Assembly (NCBI GenBank): GCA_030762935.1
Contig: CM060881.1
Coordinates: forward strand, 102,872,501 to 102,936,500
From: Hymenopus coronatus
Lineage: Eukaryota; Arthropoda; Insecta; Mantodea; Hymenopodidae
DNA: 64,000 nucleotides
Direction: 5' to 3'
Both the position numbers and the translations under genes were made by a program. A model generated the notes under the pieces. It was not told where the DNA came from. It did not search any database and saw nothing but the letters and a program-made list of their open reading frames with translations. Each line of letters begins with the position of its first letter. The first letter of the stretch is position 1. This document shows, piece by piece, positions 24,893-36,271 of the stretch.

Positions 24893-25133
24893 AGCCAAGC
24901 CGTGGACGAGTGGTTTCACTACTCACTTTTCATCTAGGTGGCCCTGATTCGATCCAAAGTGACCGCATATGGGTTATTTGGTGGACAAGCGGCGCAGGGG
25001 CAGGTTTTCTCCGGACTATCCGGTTCCCTCCCCTCGCATTCCACCGGTGCTCCATCTTCATTTCATGTATCATCAGTGTCAGTCATCACCTGCGGTGCTA
25101 CAAGCAGTAAAGACAGGCGTTAAACTCTAAATA
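24893..25133 (+). repeat. SINE-3 (tRNA-derived), full-length copy
   Basis: A tRNA-like head (GCCGTGGACGAGTGG, then B box GATTCGATCC) is followed by a body with GGTGGACAAGCGGCG and CATTCCACCGGTGCTCCATC, and the terminal GGCGTTAAACTCTA. The same unit occurs at 48645, 38996, 57728, 29690 and 30425. Confidence 0.8.
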
Positions 25134-25400
25134 AAGTAGATATAAAAATTAACATAGATACAATATAATTATTTTTAAATTAAAAATTTTAATATTGAAA
25201 CACTTCATAAGATTGAATAATTGATTGATAACAGTTCTTCGATATTTTCAATTTGCACTATATTTAGAATCATTAAATGTATTCTTTGCCTTATTATTTA
25301 TGATTGGCACCTACTTGTTCATGTAGGGCGTCACTTTCCCTTCTTTGCGTGACATTTTAAATTTATATGACTACATATTAAGTCCTTTAAACACTTTATT

Positions 25401-26220
25401 ACTTTCCCTAGCACATTCATAAATACAATGTGCATAGTAACCAGAGAAGGTATTGTATTCCGTCCAGAAATTCGATGCCGAGATTTCGACGGAAATATGT
25501 ATTTTGATGTCCCCTGATTCCAAAAAAAAGTACTTTTAAAAAAAGGTCCTCCCTGTATGTGTGTGTGTGCGTCTGTGCACAGTATAGTTCAAAATCTAAA
25601 AGGCCGTAAATACCAATTTGGTATTTATGTTCTGCATCTTCCAAGGATAAAACTTTCCCCTACCATAAACTACCATTTACATGGAAAAAGCTTTGAAAGT
25701 TTTGTTTTTCTCAAAAATAGCTCTAAAGATTTGAATTAAAACATCGTATATTGAGGACATTTACATTTCAATTTTTTTTGGAAATAGCTGGACCTGTTCA
25801 CTCTGGATGAACTTCTGAAATTCCCGTAACTGGTAAACCGTAAGAAATAGATACGAATTTACTGCACAAATAATGTAGACCTCGTTAAAATACACAAGTT
25901 ATGTCATACTCATATTTGTTGTAGATGTGACTGTTTCCATGTTATTGGTGTCACTTTTAAGCTACTGTAACTTTCCTCAAATAGTAGGTTATCATTCTTC
26001 CTCCTGATCTTTGTTTATTTCTAGCGAGCAAAGAGAACGAAATTTCCATTGTTGTACATAGTCGCTTTAACCTAGTATAATTCCTTATTGCGCTTTTATT
26101 TGAAAGTAAGCAAGACAGTAGTAAAACAAATTCGGCTAATGTTTATCCCGATTAGGACGATATAGATAAGAGATTCATCTTTTGTAAGAAAAGTTTATTT
26201 GCGGAATAGTCGGAGAAAGT
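25401..26220 (+). repeat. Family A copy 13
   Basis: Opens with ACTTTCCCTAGCACATTC and closes with CGGAGAAAGT at 26211-26220, then the conserved CATGTGAATGGAACAG flank. Part of the ATTTACATGACAAATAAAATG block is deleted. Confidence 0.75.
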
Positions 26221-26840
26221 CATGTGAATGGAACAGATTTTTTTCATGGATTTTCGTCTATAATCTTATTTCAACATCATCCGAAGCAGTAAGAGCAAAA
26301 TAAAAAACAAAATATGAAGCTTTTTGAAGTAACCTGTCCTTGATATTACACATTTCTGAATTCTTCCCTAGATAACTTTTATCTTTCCATTATAATATCT
26401 TTAAGAGTTGCGCCTCATACTTTACTGAGGATTGTTGTAATCTATTTTTGGCCTTAAGAGTTTCTGATATTTTCAGGCAGGTGCTTGTAAATATTTGTTC
26501 TGTAGCTGCAGTATTACTAAGGTACATCTGAACATATGGAAGATATTAAAATAAGAAGGTGAAATTCTTTTCTTCACTATTACATAAGGACTAATATTGT
26601 GTTAACAATTTTGTTGAGATTATTGAAATTAGTATCCTACATCCATTAGTCTGTAACTATAATGATTTAAACCTTGGTGTTGCTGGTTTTCCAGATCATG
26701 CAATACTAATTTTGATTATGATTTTAATATGTGATGCTTCTTTACTTTAGGCATGTTATCATAGTTCTCTGCTAACTTTTATGCAGCAAATAAATGGAGC
26801 AGTCGCAACGAAACCTACTGAGAAGGAAAAATAAACGTTA
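26221..26840. other. No feature recognised
   Basis: Follows the 3' flank of a family A copy. AT-rich, no open frame of note. Confidence 0.4.
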
Positions 26841-27130
26841 ATGGCGTGTTGTTAATGGACGCTCTTTAACTGCTGTAGTTCTCAGCGTCCCGTTCTAAAT
26901 TGGGCGTGAAAGACCGCTTAATTTTGCTCAGAAGCCTCTCTTATCAGGCTTGAGGTTCTTTTACGTGCCGTAAATCTAGGACAAGGGACACACGGATTTA
27001 CTTCCCTTCCGAAGGAAGCCATGCTAAGAATTTTTAAACCCGAAAAAATCCATCGTCCTCCGCCGGGTTTGAACCCGCGATCATGGTTATATGAAGTTAG
27101 CATGGTAACCATTACACCACGGAGGTCGAT
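26841..27130 (-). repeat. SINE-1 copy b, nearly full length
   Basis: This copy matches the 1-298 copy along its whole length. The B-box complement GGGTTTGAACCCGC and the head arm CCACGGAGG are intact. It is the best preserved minus-strand copy. Confidence 0.85.
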
Positions 27131-28110
27131 TGAGAAGGAAAGGGGAGACCACTTCCGCACGCAGTACTTGACGTCTATGTGTGGTAACGCGATACCACAC
27201 TTTACTTAAAAAAAAAAAAAAAAAACCCTCTAACTTTGGTCACATACATTTTGGTTGTAGTTTGACTTTATTTGCCTTTTGAAAATTATTAAGCTCGCAG
27301 AGTTTAACTTATACGGCCCCGCTTCCCGAAGTACATCCTCCTGGTTATTCATTCTAAGGAAGAGTGCATGTATAGGTTTATCCAAAGGTACAGAATCCTT
27401 TAGACAATGTTTTGCTTATTATTATACATTTATTTTGTATATACTGCTTTGTAATCCATTGCAATACTTGCCCACGTATATAAATCGCTGAGGAAACTGA
27501 TTATATCTGCCACGGTATACATTTATTTTATTCATGGCATTTATGCTTTGTAATAAAAACTTATGTTTACTACAGAACTTTCTACTTACTGCCCATCTAT
27601 ATTTACATAAAAAAACTCAGTGGTACGCAATTTCTGTCTGTCCCTACATTATCGCGTGTAAATAATGTACCAATACCAGTAAACTATAAATTAACTTAAG
27701 CTAGAGATATGTGCTCGAACGATGAGTAGTCGACATGCTATTGACCTTGGGAAGTTAAGAGTAATTTTCTTTTTCTTAGATGAAATATTAAAATTCAAGT
27801 GATATACGTCTATGAAATCAAGCTATTGTATCCTCAACTTTACTCTTCCTAATTATTTTTAAAACCAACCTCTTATTTCTTATTGCTACTGATTATTTTC
27901 ATGAAATCATAACGACATTGGAACATTATGTTTTCTAATAACACGTATATGAGGAAACGTTTCCAGGAAGGGTTAGAGGACAATGAGAAACAGGGTCAGT
28001 TTGAAGACATCCACATACTAATAACAGAAACATAGGAAAAGGTTTTACCATCAATACACATCGGTGATACGTATAGTGCACAGCACTACAGTTTATCACT
28101 GCCATTTTAC
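27131..28110. other. No feature recognised
   Basis: AT-rich, with an A run at 27207-27225. Would be intron sequence if the 28111-28266 exon is real. Confidence 0.35.
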
Positions 28111-28266
28111 CTGCACCAGGCTCTTCTTGGATGCAACTATCAGTAATATCTGTACAGCACCTACTGCAGCGAATGCAAATGGATGCAGATTCTTTTAGGA
28201 AATGTGACATAACAACAGTGCTGTTAACTTCCATAATATGCATCACTGGAGTGTAAGCTATCCTAG
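28111..28266 (-). other. Candidate internal exon of an unrecognised Cys-rich protein
   Basis: On the minus strand a pyrimidine tract ending in CTTCTCTTTTGCAG is followed by 156 open bases and a donor GTGCAG|GTAAAA. The exon would be phase 1 at both ends. It encodes about 51 residues, with an N-S-T sequon and a short Cys cluster (ICIRCSRCC). I do not recognise the protein and see no convincing partner exon. Splice-like flanks around a short frame also arise by chance. Confidence 0.2.
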
Positions 28267-29279
28267 CTGCAAAAGAGAAGTATGCTAGGTAGAAAGAAGC
28301 ATCAATCTCTGGTGGGAAGTATTAGGAGTCCCGGTAATTGGACTTTACTTTTTTGAAGCACACTTCGCCGGCTCATTATACTTCAAATGTATCCCAAAAG
28401 AGTTGTCGCTGCTATTAATGAAGAACCTAACAATATACTCATATCGAAATAAGTTTCCTCTGTCATCCATCCGGTATAAGATGTTCAAACTCCAAATGAG
28501 TTGAAAATATCTTGGAACATATAGAAAACATGTGAAAAAGGCGGTGCAAATGATATGATTAGTTGTTGTGCATGATACCAAATGAGCTTGTGTTTTAATC
28601 ACTGCATCAACATTAGTCAGCTCTGTTTCGATTTTGTCCTTACAAGACGCTAGTGAGAAGTGTGGTCTCCGGCTTGCAGGTAAGGTAGGTCTATCTCCTG
28701 ATGTTCCTTTTCTTCAACCCGACATTTTCAAGATCCAATTTCGGGTACTTCAATTTGAAAATAACAACACGTATTGGAGCACGGCATTCCTACAACACAT
28801 AGATGACACAGGAACATTTTTGAGTGTTTACAACATGGATATAGTGTTACTAAATAAGATATGTTCCATACATCTGTGTTCCTTATCTCTTTAACAGCCA
28901 TGTAACTAATCATGATTCATTTGCTCTTATCGTGAAATAGTCTATTGTGCGATATAAAATAGTCACTTAATTCTAGAATATTTGTGAACAGAATCGTCAA
29001 ATTTACACTTTCGTAGGCGTACGAATCCTTCAATTACAGGTTTAATCATCCAACATGCACATAAATTGTGACCAACAAATATCAGTAGGCCTTGTGCTAA
29101 ACCCACCTCTCAGGATGTCGAAGGCACATTGATTGTGACACAGGTTTTAAAACGTTTTTACCGCCTGACTTTGCACTTCATAGGGTTTGTATATCACCAT
29201 TCAAATGTGAACATTAGTCAATAGAAGAAATGGGAACGAATTTTGCACAAAGGATACATCATATCAGCGGAACATTGTT
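28267..29279. other. No confident feature
   Basis: An 85-codon minus-strand frame (28345-28602) with a hydrophobic stretch and a plus-strand donor GCAG|GTAAGG at 28680 are present, but nothing links them to a gene. Confidence 0.3.
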
Positions 29280-29540
29280 ATAATAAGCAATGGTTAGAAG
29301 AAGTACTGATAGAAAGATGTTGTTCCAATAGGATGGAGTTCCAAATAGGTTACTGTTGCAACGAATTATTGAATAGCACATACCAGCAAAAATAGATTGG
29401 CCGAGGTGACCCCACTGCTTGGCTCGTTAGATCACGTGACATCAATCTTCTGGGTTTATTATACAAGACGACACGCAAGGACTACAAAGCCCAACATCTA
29501 TGGTAACTCATAAATGAGGAATGTGAGTAGATTACACTGT
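29280..29540 (+). pseudogene. Fragment of a mariner-type transposase (C-terminal part)
   Basis: Across frames, MLFQ, DGVPNRLL, IPAKIDWPR, PHCLARS and then RDINLLGL follow one another as in transposases that read QHDGAP...W..RSPDLNPLDFFLWG. Ser-Pro-Asp-Leu has become Ser-Arg-Asp-Ile, which keeps the last catalytic Asp. Several in-frame stops show an old relic. No terminal repeats were found. Confidence 0.55.
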
Positions 29541-29689
29541 GCATGATATACCATGTAAGAATGTCTCACTAGCGACGCATCAAAATTTGCATTTAGGAAG
29601 TGGTTACCATTTTGAGTGTTTACTTCGGACATCAATTGCATTTTACTCAAGAACTAAATTAAATTATGGTTATATTGATGTCAGAAGAA

Positions 29690-29880
29690 TAACTGAAGCA
29701 ACACCGCGGCTGGGGTTCAAACACAGGGGAACGTACATGGAATTGTGATGGACAAGGTGGCGAATGGGCAGGTTTTCTTTGGGTTCTCTCACTATTCCAG
29801 CCACCAAGTGCTCCGACATTACCTTTCATATCATTCAGTTCGCCTTCATTTCGTATTGTTCTGCTTTAGACATGATTTCT
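29690..29880 (+). repeat. SINE-3, strongly diverged copy
   Basis: Weak matches to the head (GGCTGGGGTTCAAAC) and body (GTGATGGACAAGGTGGCG, GGCAGGTTTTCTTTGGG) occur in the right order and spacing. Divergence is high, so the boundaries are uncertain. Confidence 0.5.
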
Positions 29881-30234
29881 TGTATACTGGTACACCGTTT
29901 ATAAGCGAGTGCAGAGGCAGAAATCTCGTGCAATACTGAGTTTGTGCAATAGGTGTAGACACAGAAGTATAGCGTTCTATAGTAAACATGATTATTATTA
30001 CAAAGCATAAATGAAATGATAAAGACAACCATTGTAATGAATAAGGGTATATTTTTGAATGTATAAAAAGGCAATCGTCTTCTGGAGGGTTTTGTACTTT
30101 CAGAAGAGACTGTGTGTGTACTGATGCCTTGCTCAGAGTGAATGATGGGCAGTGCTTAGGGGTGGGAGATACTAGTTAACTGTGTGCACCTATTCTCCAT
30201 CAGAGTGTAACCAAACCGCTACTGTGCCCAAAGC

Positions 30235-30365
30235 CTACATATCATCTACTTCCTCACCGTCATGTCTAGCTTGAGACCGAACCCTCATTCTGTCAAATGT
30301 CATTGGCTCCTCAATAGGCTTTTGAACCCGGACAACCCATGTAAGCCTACGGATACGCCACTTCA
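30235..30365 (-). repeat. Possible SINE head, unclassified
   Basis: Read on the minus strand, CCGTAGGCTTACATGGG followed by CCGGGTTCAAAAGCC resembles A and B boxes of a tRNA. A fragment downstream weakly resembles part of 50030-50330. The assignment is weak. Confidence 0.25.
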
Positions 30366-30424
30366 CCTAAGCAGAACAAGAGAAAAAATGTATTAAATAT
30401 GTGTAACAGTTTAATATAGTGTTT

Positions 30425-30612
30425 ATCGCCTGCTTTTACCACACAGGTACTGCAGGCGATGCCACTGATGATTGATGGAATGAGGATGGATCACTGATGG
30501 AAGGGCGAGAAAAAACTGGAGAACCCGCTTTGTTCATTATAAATGCCACATGCGGTCGCCTGGGATTGAGCCCGGACCTCCTTGGTGAAAGGCGAGCACT
30601 CGGCTACGGCTT
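30425..30612 (-). repeat. SINE-3 copy, minus strand, diverged
   Basis: Read on the minus strand, the head GCCGTAGCCGAGTGCTCGCC and a GGGCTCAATCCC B box are followed by the SINE-3 body (CTCCAGTTTTTTCTCGCCC, CATCCTCATTCCATC) and tail. This fixes the orientation. Confidence 0.6.
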
Positions 30613-30917
30613 CCAATCAATACAGACATCCAAGTTAAACCTAATACTGAATGATCTCCGAATTCTTATTTTGTCTGACAGAAGAGTTAAAAAAAATGCA
30701 TGCAACGAAGGAAGCAAATACGACAATGAAAATAATCTGATTTGTTTCATTAACATGACTTTTCTCTACATATCTATAATAATGTATTGCTTAAAAGCTT
30801 AATTTTTTTAACTCATGTACGTCTAGATGAAATTAGCAGAAATTATCTTATTATTTATTTCCTTGTTAGCAGACAGGAACTAAATAAACTAAAGCGATAG
30901 TAAAATCGAATAACTGT

Positions 30918-31577
30918 TTTTTTTTTTTTTTTTTTTTTTTTGCACACAGCATTGTGAAGGATATGAGTTAGATAAGTAGAATCAGACTGAAAATTCAATG
31001 CCATAGCCGGGATTTGAACCACGGATCTCCCGATCTCTCGCCGGTTGCTCTGCCACTGAGCTACCATGGCAACATGCCGGCATAGCATTGAATTTCTCAG
31101 CTGACTCGCATGTTTCTCGGTAAACTACAAGGTGGTCTCAAATTATTTTGAGATGACAACCCAATGCAATGCTGTAAGTACTTTTAGACCCAGGATTCAT
31201 AGTATGGCCAACTATTATGGTCAATTTGTATGGAATTTTACACATAGCTATGTGAAGGACAGGAGTTGGATAGGTAGAGTCAGACTGAAAAATTGATTGC
31301 TATAGCAGGGATTTGAACCACGGATCTCCCGAATTCTATCCGGTTGCTCTGCTACTGAGCTACCATGGCAACATTCCGGTATAGTATTGAATTTCCCATA
31401 CTTACTCGCATGTTTCCCGGTAAACCGCACGGCTGGACACGACTATGTGTACAAAAACAGTTATTTCATACAAATTGACAATAGTTGGCCACGCTATGAA
31501 TCCTCGGCTTAAGTACTTAACATCATTGCAAGTCGCCATTGGGTAATTTGAGATCACGTATGGCATCTACCTATCCG
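30918..31577 (-). repeat. SINE-2 head-to-tail dimer with poly(A) tail
   Basis: Two SINE-2 units lie in tandem on the minus strand, with tRNA-like cores at about 30998-31072 and 31295-31372. The better core has a 7-bp acceptor pairing (TGCCATG with TATGGCA, one G-T), a perfect D-stem GCTC/GAGC and B box GGTTCAAATCC. The 3' end is a pure T run on the plus strand at 30918-30941, that is, a poly(A) tail. Flanking GATAGTAAAATC and GATAGTGAAATC look like a target-site duplication, so the dimer probably inserted as one retrotransposed unit. Confidence 0.8.
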
Positions 31578-31703
31578 ATAGTGAAATCATTTAAAAGCTG
31601 GTTGACATGTGTTTGAACTTCGTTTCTTTGTATCGCCAGCAATTGACAAATTCCCGTATGAGAAAAGTATATGTATTCTATAGCTGAAACCAACAACAAG
31701 GAA

Positions 31704-31994
31704 AGTCGCCCACCGAGCTGTAATGGTTACCATGCTGACTTCATATGCCCAAGGTCGCGGGTTCAAACCCGGCGGAGGACGATGGATTTTTTTAGGGGTG
31801 TAAAAATCCTTAGCATGGCTTCCTTCGGAAGGGAAGTCAACTGTGGGTCCCGTGTCGTAGATTTACGGCACGTAAAAGAACCTCAAGCCTGATAGAGAGA
31901 CCTCTGAGCAAAATTAAGCGGTCTTTCACGCCCAATTTAGAAAGGGACGCTGAGAACCACAGTAGTTAAAGAGCACCCATAAATAACACGCCAC
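31704..31994 (+). repeat. SINE-1 copy c, inserted into a family A element
   Basis: This is a full-length plus-strand copy with B box GGTTCAAACCC. It is flanked by near-identical direct repeats, AACAACAAGGAAA on the left and AACAACAAGAAA on the right, which read as a target-site duplication in the family A copy. A short T-rich tract precedes the right repeat. Confidence 0.85.
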
Positions 31995-32604
31995 ATACAT
32001 TTTTTTAACAACAAGAAATATCTCAGAAAAGTCACCTGTACCAAAAAAAAAAAAAAAAAAAAAAGAACCTATGTGACATAAATAATGTTACGAGACCTAC
32101 ATTTTGTGTTAAGTAAGTTTTGTTCTACCCCTTGCGGTTTACCAGTTATGCAAAAGTCAGCATTAATAGCAAGTCTTAAGAGGATATTCCCAGAAAATAT
32201 AAAACATACATCTTATTTGTCATACATATTTAATATACGATATTTTCATAAAAATTTTTGGAACAATTTTTGAGAGAATTAAAATTTGCGAAATATTTTC
32301 CATGTAAAGGGTAGTGTTGGGAGGAGGAATTTTCTTGAAAAACTTCGTGTCGCATTCTTGGAAGATACTTAAGTTAAATACTAAGTTTGCTATATAACGG
32401 ACTTTTCTTTTCTGAACCATGCTGTCCCTTGACACACACACAAATACACTAAAATGTTGATAATTTTTTTTTGGATTCAGAGGGCCTCAAAACATGTATT
32501 TTTATGACTGTTCGATATCAAATATTTGGGCGGAATACAATATACTATACACTATGTACATAATACTTGAAGAGAAAGTATGAAAGGAAAAAAGAAATAT
32601 CATA

Positions 32605-33794
32605 CTCTATGTGATCAAAAGTATTCGGACACCTGGCTGAAAATGACGTACAAGTTTGTAGTGCCCTCCATCGGTAATGCTGATAATCAATATGGTTTTG
32701 GCCCACCCTTAGTCTTGATGACAGTGTTCACTCTCGCAGGCATACTTTCAATCAGTTGCTGGAAAGTTTCTTGGGGAATGGCAGCCCAATCTTCACGGAG
32801 TGTGGAATTGAGGAGAGGTATGCCTGGCACGAAGTCGGCATTCCAAAACATCCCAAATGTTCTATAGGATTCCAGTCAGGATTTGTGCAGGTCAGTCCAA
32901 TACAGGGATGTTATTGTCGTGTAACCACTCCGCCACAGCCTGTGCAGTATGAACAGGTGCTCGATTGTGTTGAAAGATGCAATCGCCATCCACGAATTGC
33001 TCTTCAACAGTGGGAAGCAAGAAGGTGCTTAAATATCAATGTAGGTCTGCGCTGTGATCATGCCACGCAAAACAACAAGGGGTACAAGCCCCCTCCAGGA
33101 AAAACACGTCCACACCACAACACCACCACCTCCGAATTTCATTGTTGGCACTACATACGCTTGCAAATGACGTTCACAGGGCATTCGCCATACCCACACC
33201 CTGCCATTGAATCGCCACATTGTGTACCGTGATTCGTCACTCCACAGAACGTTTTGCCACTGTTCAATTGTAATGTTGACGCTCCTTACACCAAGCGAGG
33301 TTTCGTTTGGCACTTTCCAGCGTGTTGTGTGGCTTATGAGCAGCCGCTCAACCATGGAATCCAAGGTTTCGCACCTCACGCCTAACTGTCATAGTACTTG
33401 GAGTGGATCCTGATGTAGATTGGAATTCCTGTGCGATGGTCTGGACAGATGTCTGCCTATTCCTCTTTACGACCCTCTTCAAATGTCGGCGGTCTCTGTC
33501 AGTCAACAGACGAGGTCGGCCTATACGCTTTTGTACTGCACATGTCCCTTCACGTTTCCACTTCACTATCACATAAGAAACAGTGGACCTAGGGATGCTT
33601 AGGAGTGGGAAATCTCGCGAACAGACTTCTGACACAAGTGACAACCAATCACCTGACAATGTTCGAATCCGGGAGTTCCACGGAGTATCCCATTCTGCAG
33701 TTTCATGACTACCAGGCAGTAGGTGGCAGCACAATGCACCTAAGATGAAAAAAATATGTTTGTGTGGGTGTTCGGATACTTTTGATCAATAGTA
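32605..33794 (-). mobile_element. Tc1-like transposon, full length, inactive
   Basis: The ends are inverted repeats containing GATCAAAAGTATTCGGACACC-like sequence (32613-32633; complement near 33758-33787), with TA on both sides (32603-32604 and 33795-33796). The ~1190 bp size fits a compact Tc1 element with a ~340-codon transposase. It lies 24 bp from the end of a family A copy. Confidence 0.85.
32690..33734 (-). pseudogene. Tc1-like transposase pseudogene
   Basis: From 33734 on the minus strand the frame shows a paired helix-turn-helix DNA-binding region: IPRSTVSYVIVKWKREG, then GRPRLLTDRDRRHLKRVV and TMTVRREVRNLGFHG. A TGA (likely from CGA) stops it at 33348, and the same frame continues AAAHKPHNTLESAKRN. 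A frameshift near 33270 leads to QWQNVLWSDESRY (first Asp codon 33236-33238), then WRMPCERHLQAY and FGGGGVVVWTCFSWRGLVPL. A stop follows near 33029. After another frame change, FQHNRAPVHTAQAVAEWLHD has Asn at the second catalytic position (codon 32964-32966), where Tc1 proteins have Asp. DWNPIEH carries the third-site motif (Asp codon 32875-32877). At least one nonsense change, two frameshifts and one active-site change are present. Confidence 0.85.
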
Positions 33795-33904
33795 TATTTG
33801 ATTACAACCTCAACCTATCATTTATCTGAGCATGTTTCGGCATATCGAGGCTTCTAACCATTTCTCAGACGTGCTTCTGCAAAGCCTTACCCCAACATTT
33901 GGTT

Positions 33905-34630
33905 TTCCTTTGAAGAAAGTAAAGAAACTTATACGATGCTCCTTCGAATGATGTTCTGTGCATTGAGAGACTAACTGCACGGAAACACATAATTCCTTTA
34001 GTGCTGTAGCAATATTTCGCAACTGAAACGTAGTGTATATTTCATATGTTAATACAGCTATTGTTGGTTCATTACATTGGTAGACAAAATGCTCTATTAG
34101 GTCTATACTAACTACTTATACTTCAAGTATGAGCGCATATATATACTTTCATGGGTTTGGTGGAAATTGATAGCCATAACTGAGGTAATTGCCAAACCTA
34201 ATGACAGCTATTAATGTATTATAACTATACAGCAGTAAGCTACTAAACTTGATTAATACCATTGTAATTGAATCGGCAAACACAGAAAAACTTTCCACAT
34301 TTTTAGTGAATAATTAATTGGGATCGAACATAATATTAAAGAAACTTTTTCTCTCTAGTAATTTGCATGGATTGCGTGATGACGCTGCAAATTGACTTTT
34401 CAGAGTGCAGAACTTTGCCAAAAACTAAACAGTTATTCTGCCACTTTCCATAAATAAGACAGATTCCTCCTAGTCAGATAGGAGTAGATGTTGGATGACT
34501 TTCTGTTCCCATAAAGGGACACATGTTGCACTAATTAAGGAAGAGAGAGAATTCCTGCTGACCCGTTTTTAGTCTCTGCATGCACGGAGCAAGACTGCTT
34601 AATGCGATACAAAATCACGCTAGTTGGTAT
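33905..34630 (+). repeat. Family B repeat, copy 1 (unclassified)
   Basis: About 720 bp match 62258-63000 in the same order and strand. Shared anchors include AATTCCTT(T/C)AGTGCTGT, GCAGAACTTTGC, GCCACTTTC(C/T)ATAAATA and TCTGCATGCACGGA. No open frame, terminal repeat or tRNA-like head was recognised. It begins ~110 bp after the Tc1 element. Confidence 0.6.
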
Positions 34631-35064
34631 GCCAGCTTGCTAGCTTCTTATTCAGGAAAAGCCACCCTTTTTAAGCCTTTCACAGTTGTTCATTGTTAAC
34701 AGTGGATGCACATTAATAAAAAACAAATATTCAGAGCACGACTAATATAAGAGATTATTCTATAATAGACATTTGAACATTAATATACAAACTGCAAGTT
34801 GCGCACATATGAATACCTAAGAGCAGCTCATTCACCTGGTATTTCTGTTTTCATTAAGCATAGAATTCACTCAATGCCCAACGGTGGACGGGAATAAATG
34901 TAAAATGAAATAATTCTGCTCTCGGTAGTGTTAATATCCAGGCTTTCAGCATGTAAGCCAGCGAGAGATATAAATTTAAATTACTGTGGTAAGCATATTA
35001 AAGGTATGAACCTTATATGGAATATGCTGCAGTCTCGTTGAGGTAATGATTTTATTTTGGATCG
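34631..35064. other. No feature recognised
   Basis: Between family B copy 1 and SINE-4. Confidence 0.4.
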
Positions 35065-35385
35065 TCTCCTTAGCGCGGCGGTAGCGCGACAGCTTGCCAA
35101 GCGGAAGACCCGAGTTCGACTTCCGGTACCGGCGTGGGGAATTTTCCCCGCTGGGAGAGCAGTCCGGGGTACATTCAGCCTCGTGAGTTCCTTGGAGTGG
35201 GGCAATTGAGGAGCTACTTGGTTAAGAAGTAGCGGCTCCAGATCGAGAAAACCGCATTAACCTGCCGGGAGTACTCCAGTACTGTACCCCATTCATGACT
35301 CCCTCGGGCCGGGATGGAGGACGCAGCGGCCGGGTGGTAGACCTTGGTCACTTGTGGACTGTCGTAATAGGAAGTTAGCACTTGT
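35065..35385 (+). repeat. SINE-4, a GC-rich tRNA-derived repeat
   Basis: The head contains TTAGCGCGGCGGTAGCGCG (A box) and GAGTTCGACTTCC (B box) at the expected spacing for a tRNA. A ~250 bp GC-rich body unlike the AT-rich flanks follows. Only one copy is in the window, so the 3' boundary is estimated from the composition change. Confidence 0.6.
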
Positions 35386-35480
35386 ATTTTACTTTGATTT
35401 ACTCTATTTAGACAGCTTTTTTAACACCGCAAGCTAGGTGTCTATTTCTACCAATAGTATTCTCTACATAAAAACAATAT

Positions 35481-36271
35481 GTTTATTCCATTCACAAGGC
35501 TTTTTCTACATATCTGTAACAAATTATTGTTAATAGTCTTATTATTCTATCTACTTCATGCTAATCGAGATAAACATTAGCAGAAACGGTCTTATTACGT
35601 GGTTCCTTATAAGTAGAAGAGAACTAACGCAACGCGCTAGGCTAAACCGACAGTCAAGTGTTTTAAATTATGGTTGCTATGGGATTAAAATCGGTGCGTG
35701 GTCAGGAGTTGTCAAGCTCCCGTATGAGAAAATTTTAAATATTTTAAAACTGAAACCAATATACCAGAATATCTCGAAAACGGTCAACTTCATGAATAGA
35801 AATGTATATGACATAAATTCTGTGTTTTAAGCAAATCTACATTTTTAATGTAGTAGGCCTTTGACAATTTCTTCTGGTGTGCGAATTATGCAAAATTCAG
35901 AAAATATCATCCGGAATAAAGAGATCTTGAGAGGCCAGATCCAGAAAATTCAAGATATACATCTTATTTATCATGTAAATATCTTAAAAATAACATTATT
36001 TAAGATTATTAGCGCCATTTTTAAGGAAAACAACATTTTCGAAATTTTCTATGTAAAGGATAGCAGGAGGTTGGAGAATTTTTTTTTCAAAATCTTTATG
36101 TCGTATTCTTGGAAGATAGTGAATTTAAATATCAAGTTTGGTATTAAATGGACTTTCCGTTTTTGAGCTACACTATTCTTTTTTGGATTAAGAGGGTTTG
36201 AAAACTTGAATTTTTGAGTGCAATACAATATATTCTCTATACACTATGCACATTGTACGTGTAGAGAAAGT
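35481..36271 (-). repeat. Family A copy 15, minus strand
   Basis: Begins with TCCATTCACAAGGCTTTTTC and ends with GTAGAGAAAGT at 36261-36271 after a clean palindrome. The GTCCGTGTGTG block is largely deleted. Confidence 0.8.

Larger units (their letters stand above)
30743..32580 (-). repeat. Family A copy 14, split by SINE-2 and SINE-1 insertions
   Basis: The copy runs 30743-30917, 31578-31703 and 31995-32580, interrupted by the SINE-2 dimer and by SINE-1. Joining the three parts restores the normal order of blocks. The palindromic end at 32541-32580 is intact (AGAGAAAGTA). Confidence 0.8.

Noticed and set aside
30998..31072. Genuine tRNA gene on the minus strand
   Set aside because: The acceptor and D-stem pair well, but the T-stem has mismatches, the base before the anticodon is not T, and the sequence is part of a repeated SINE unit.
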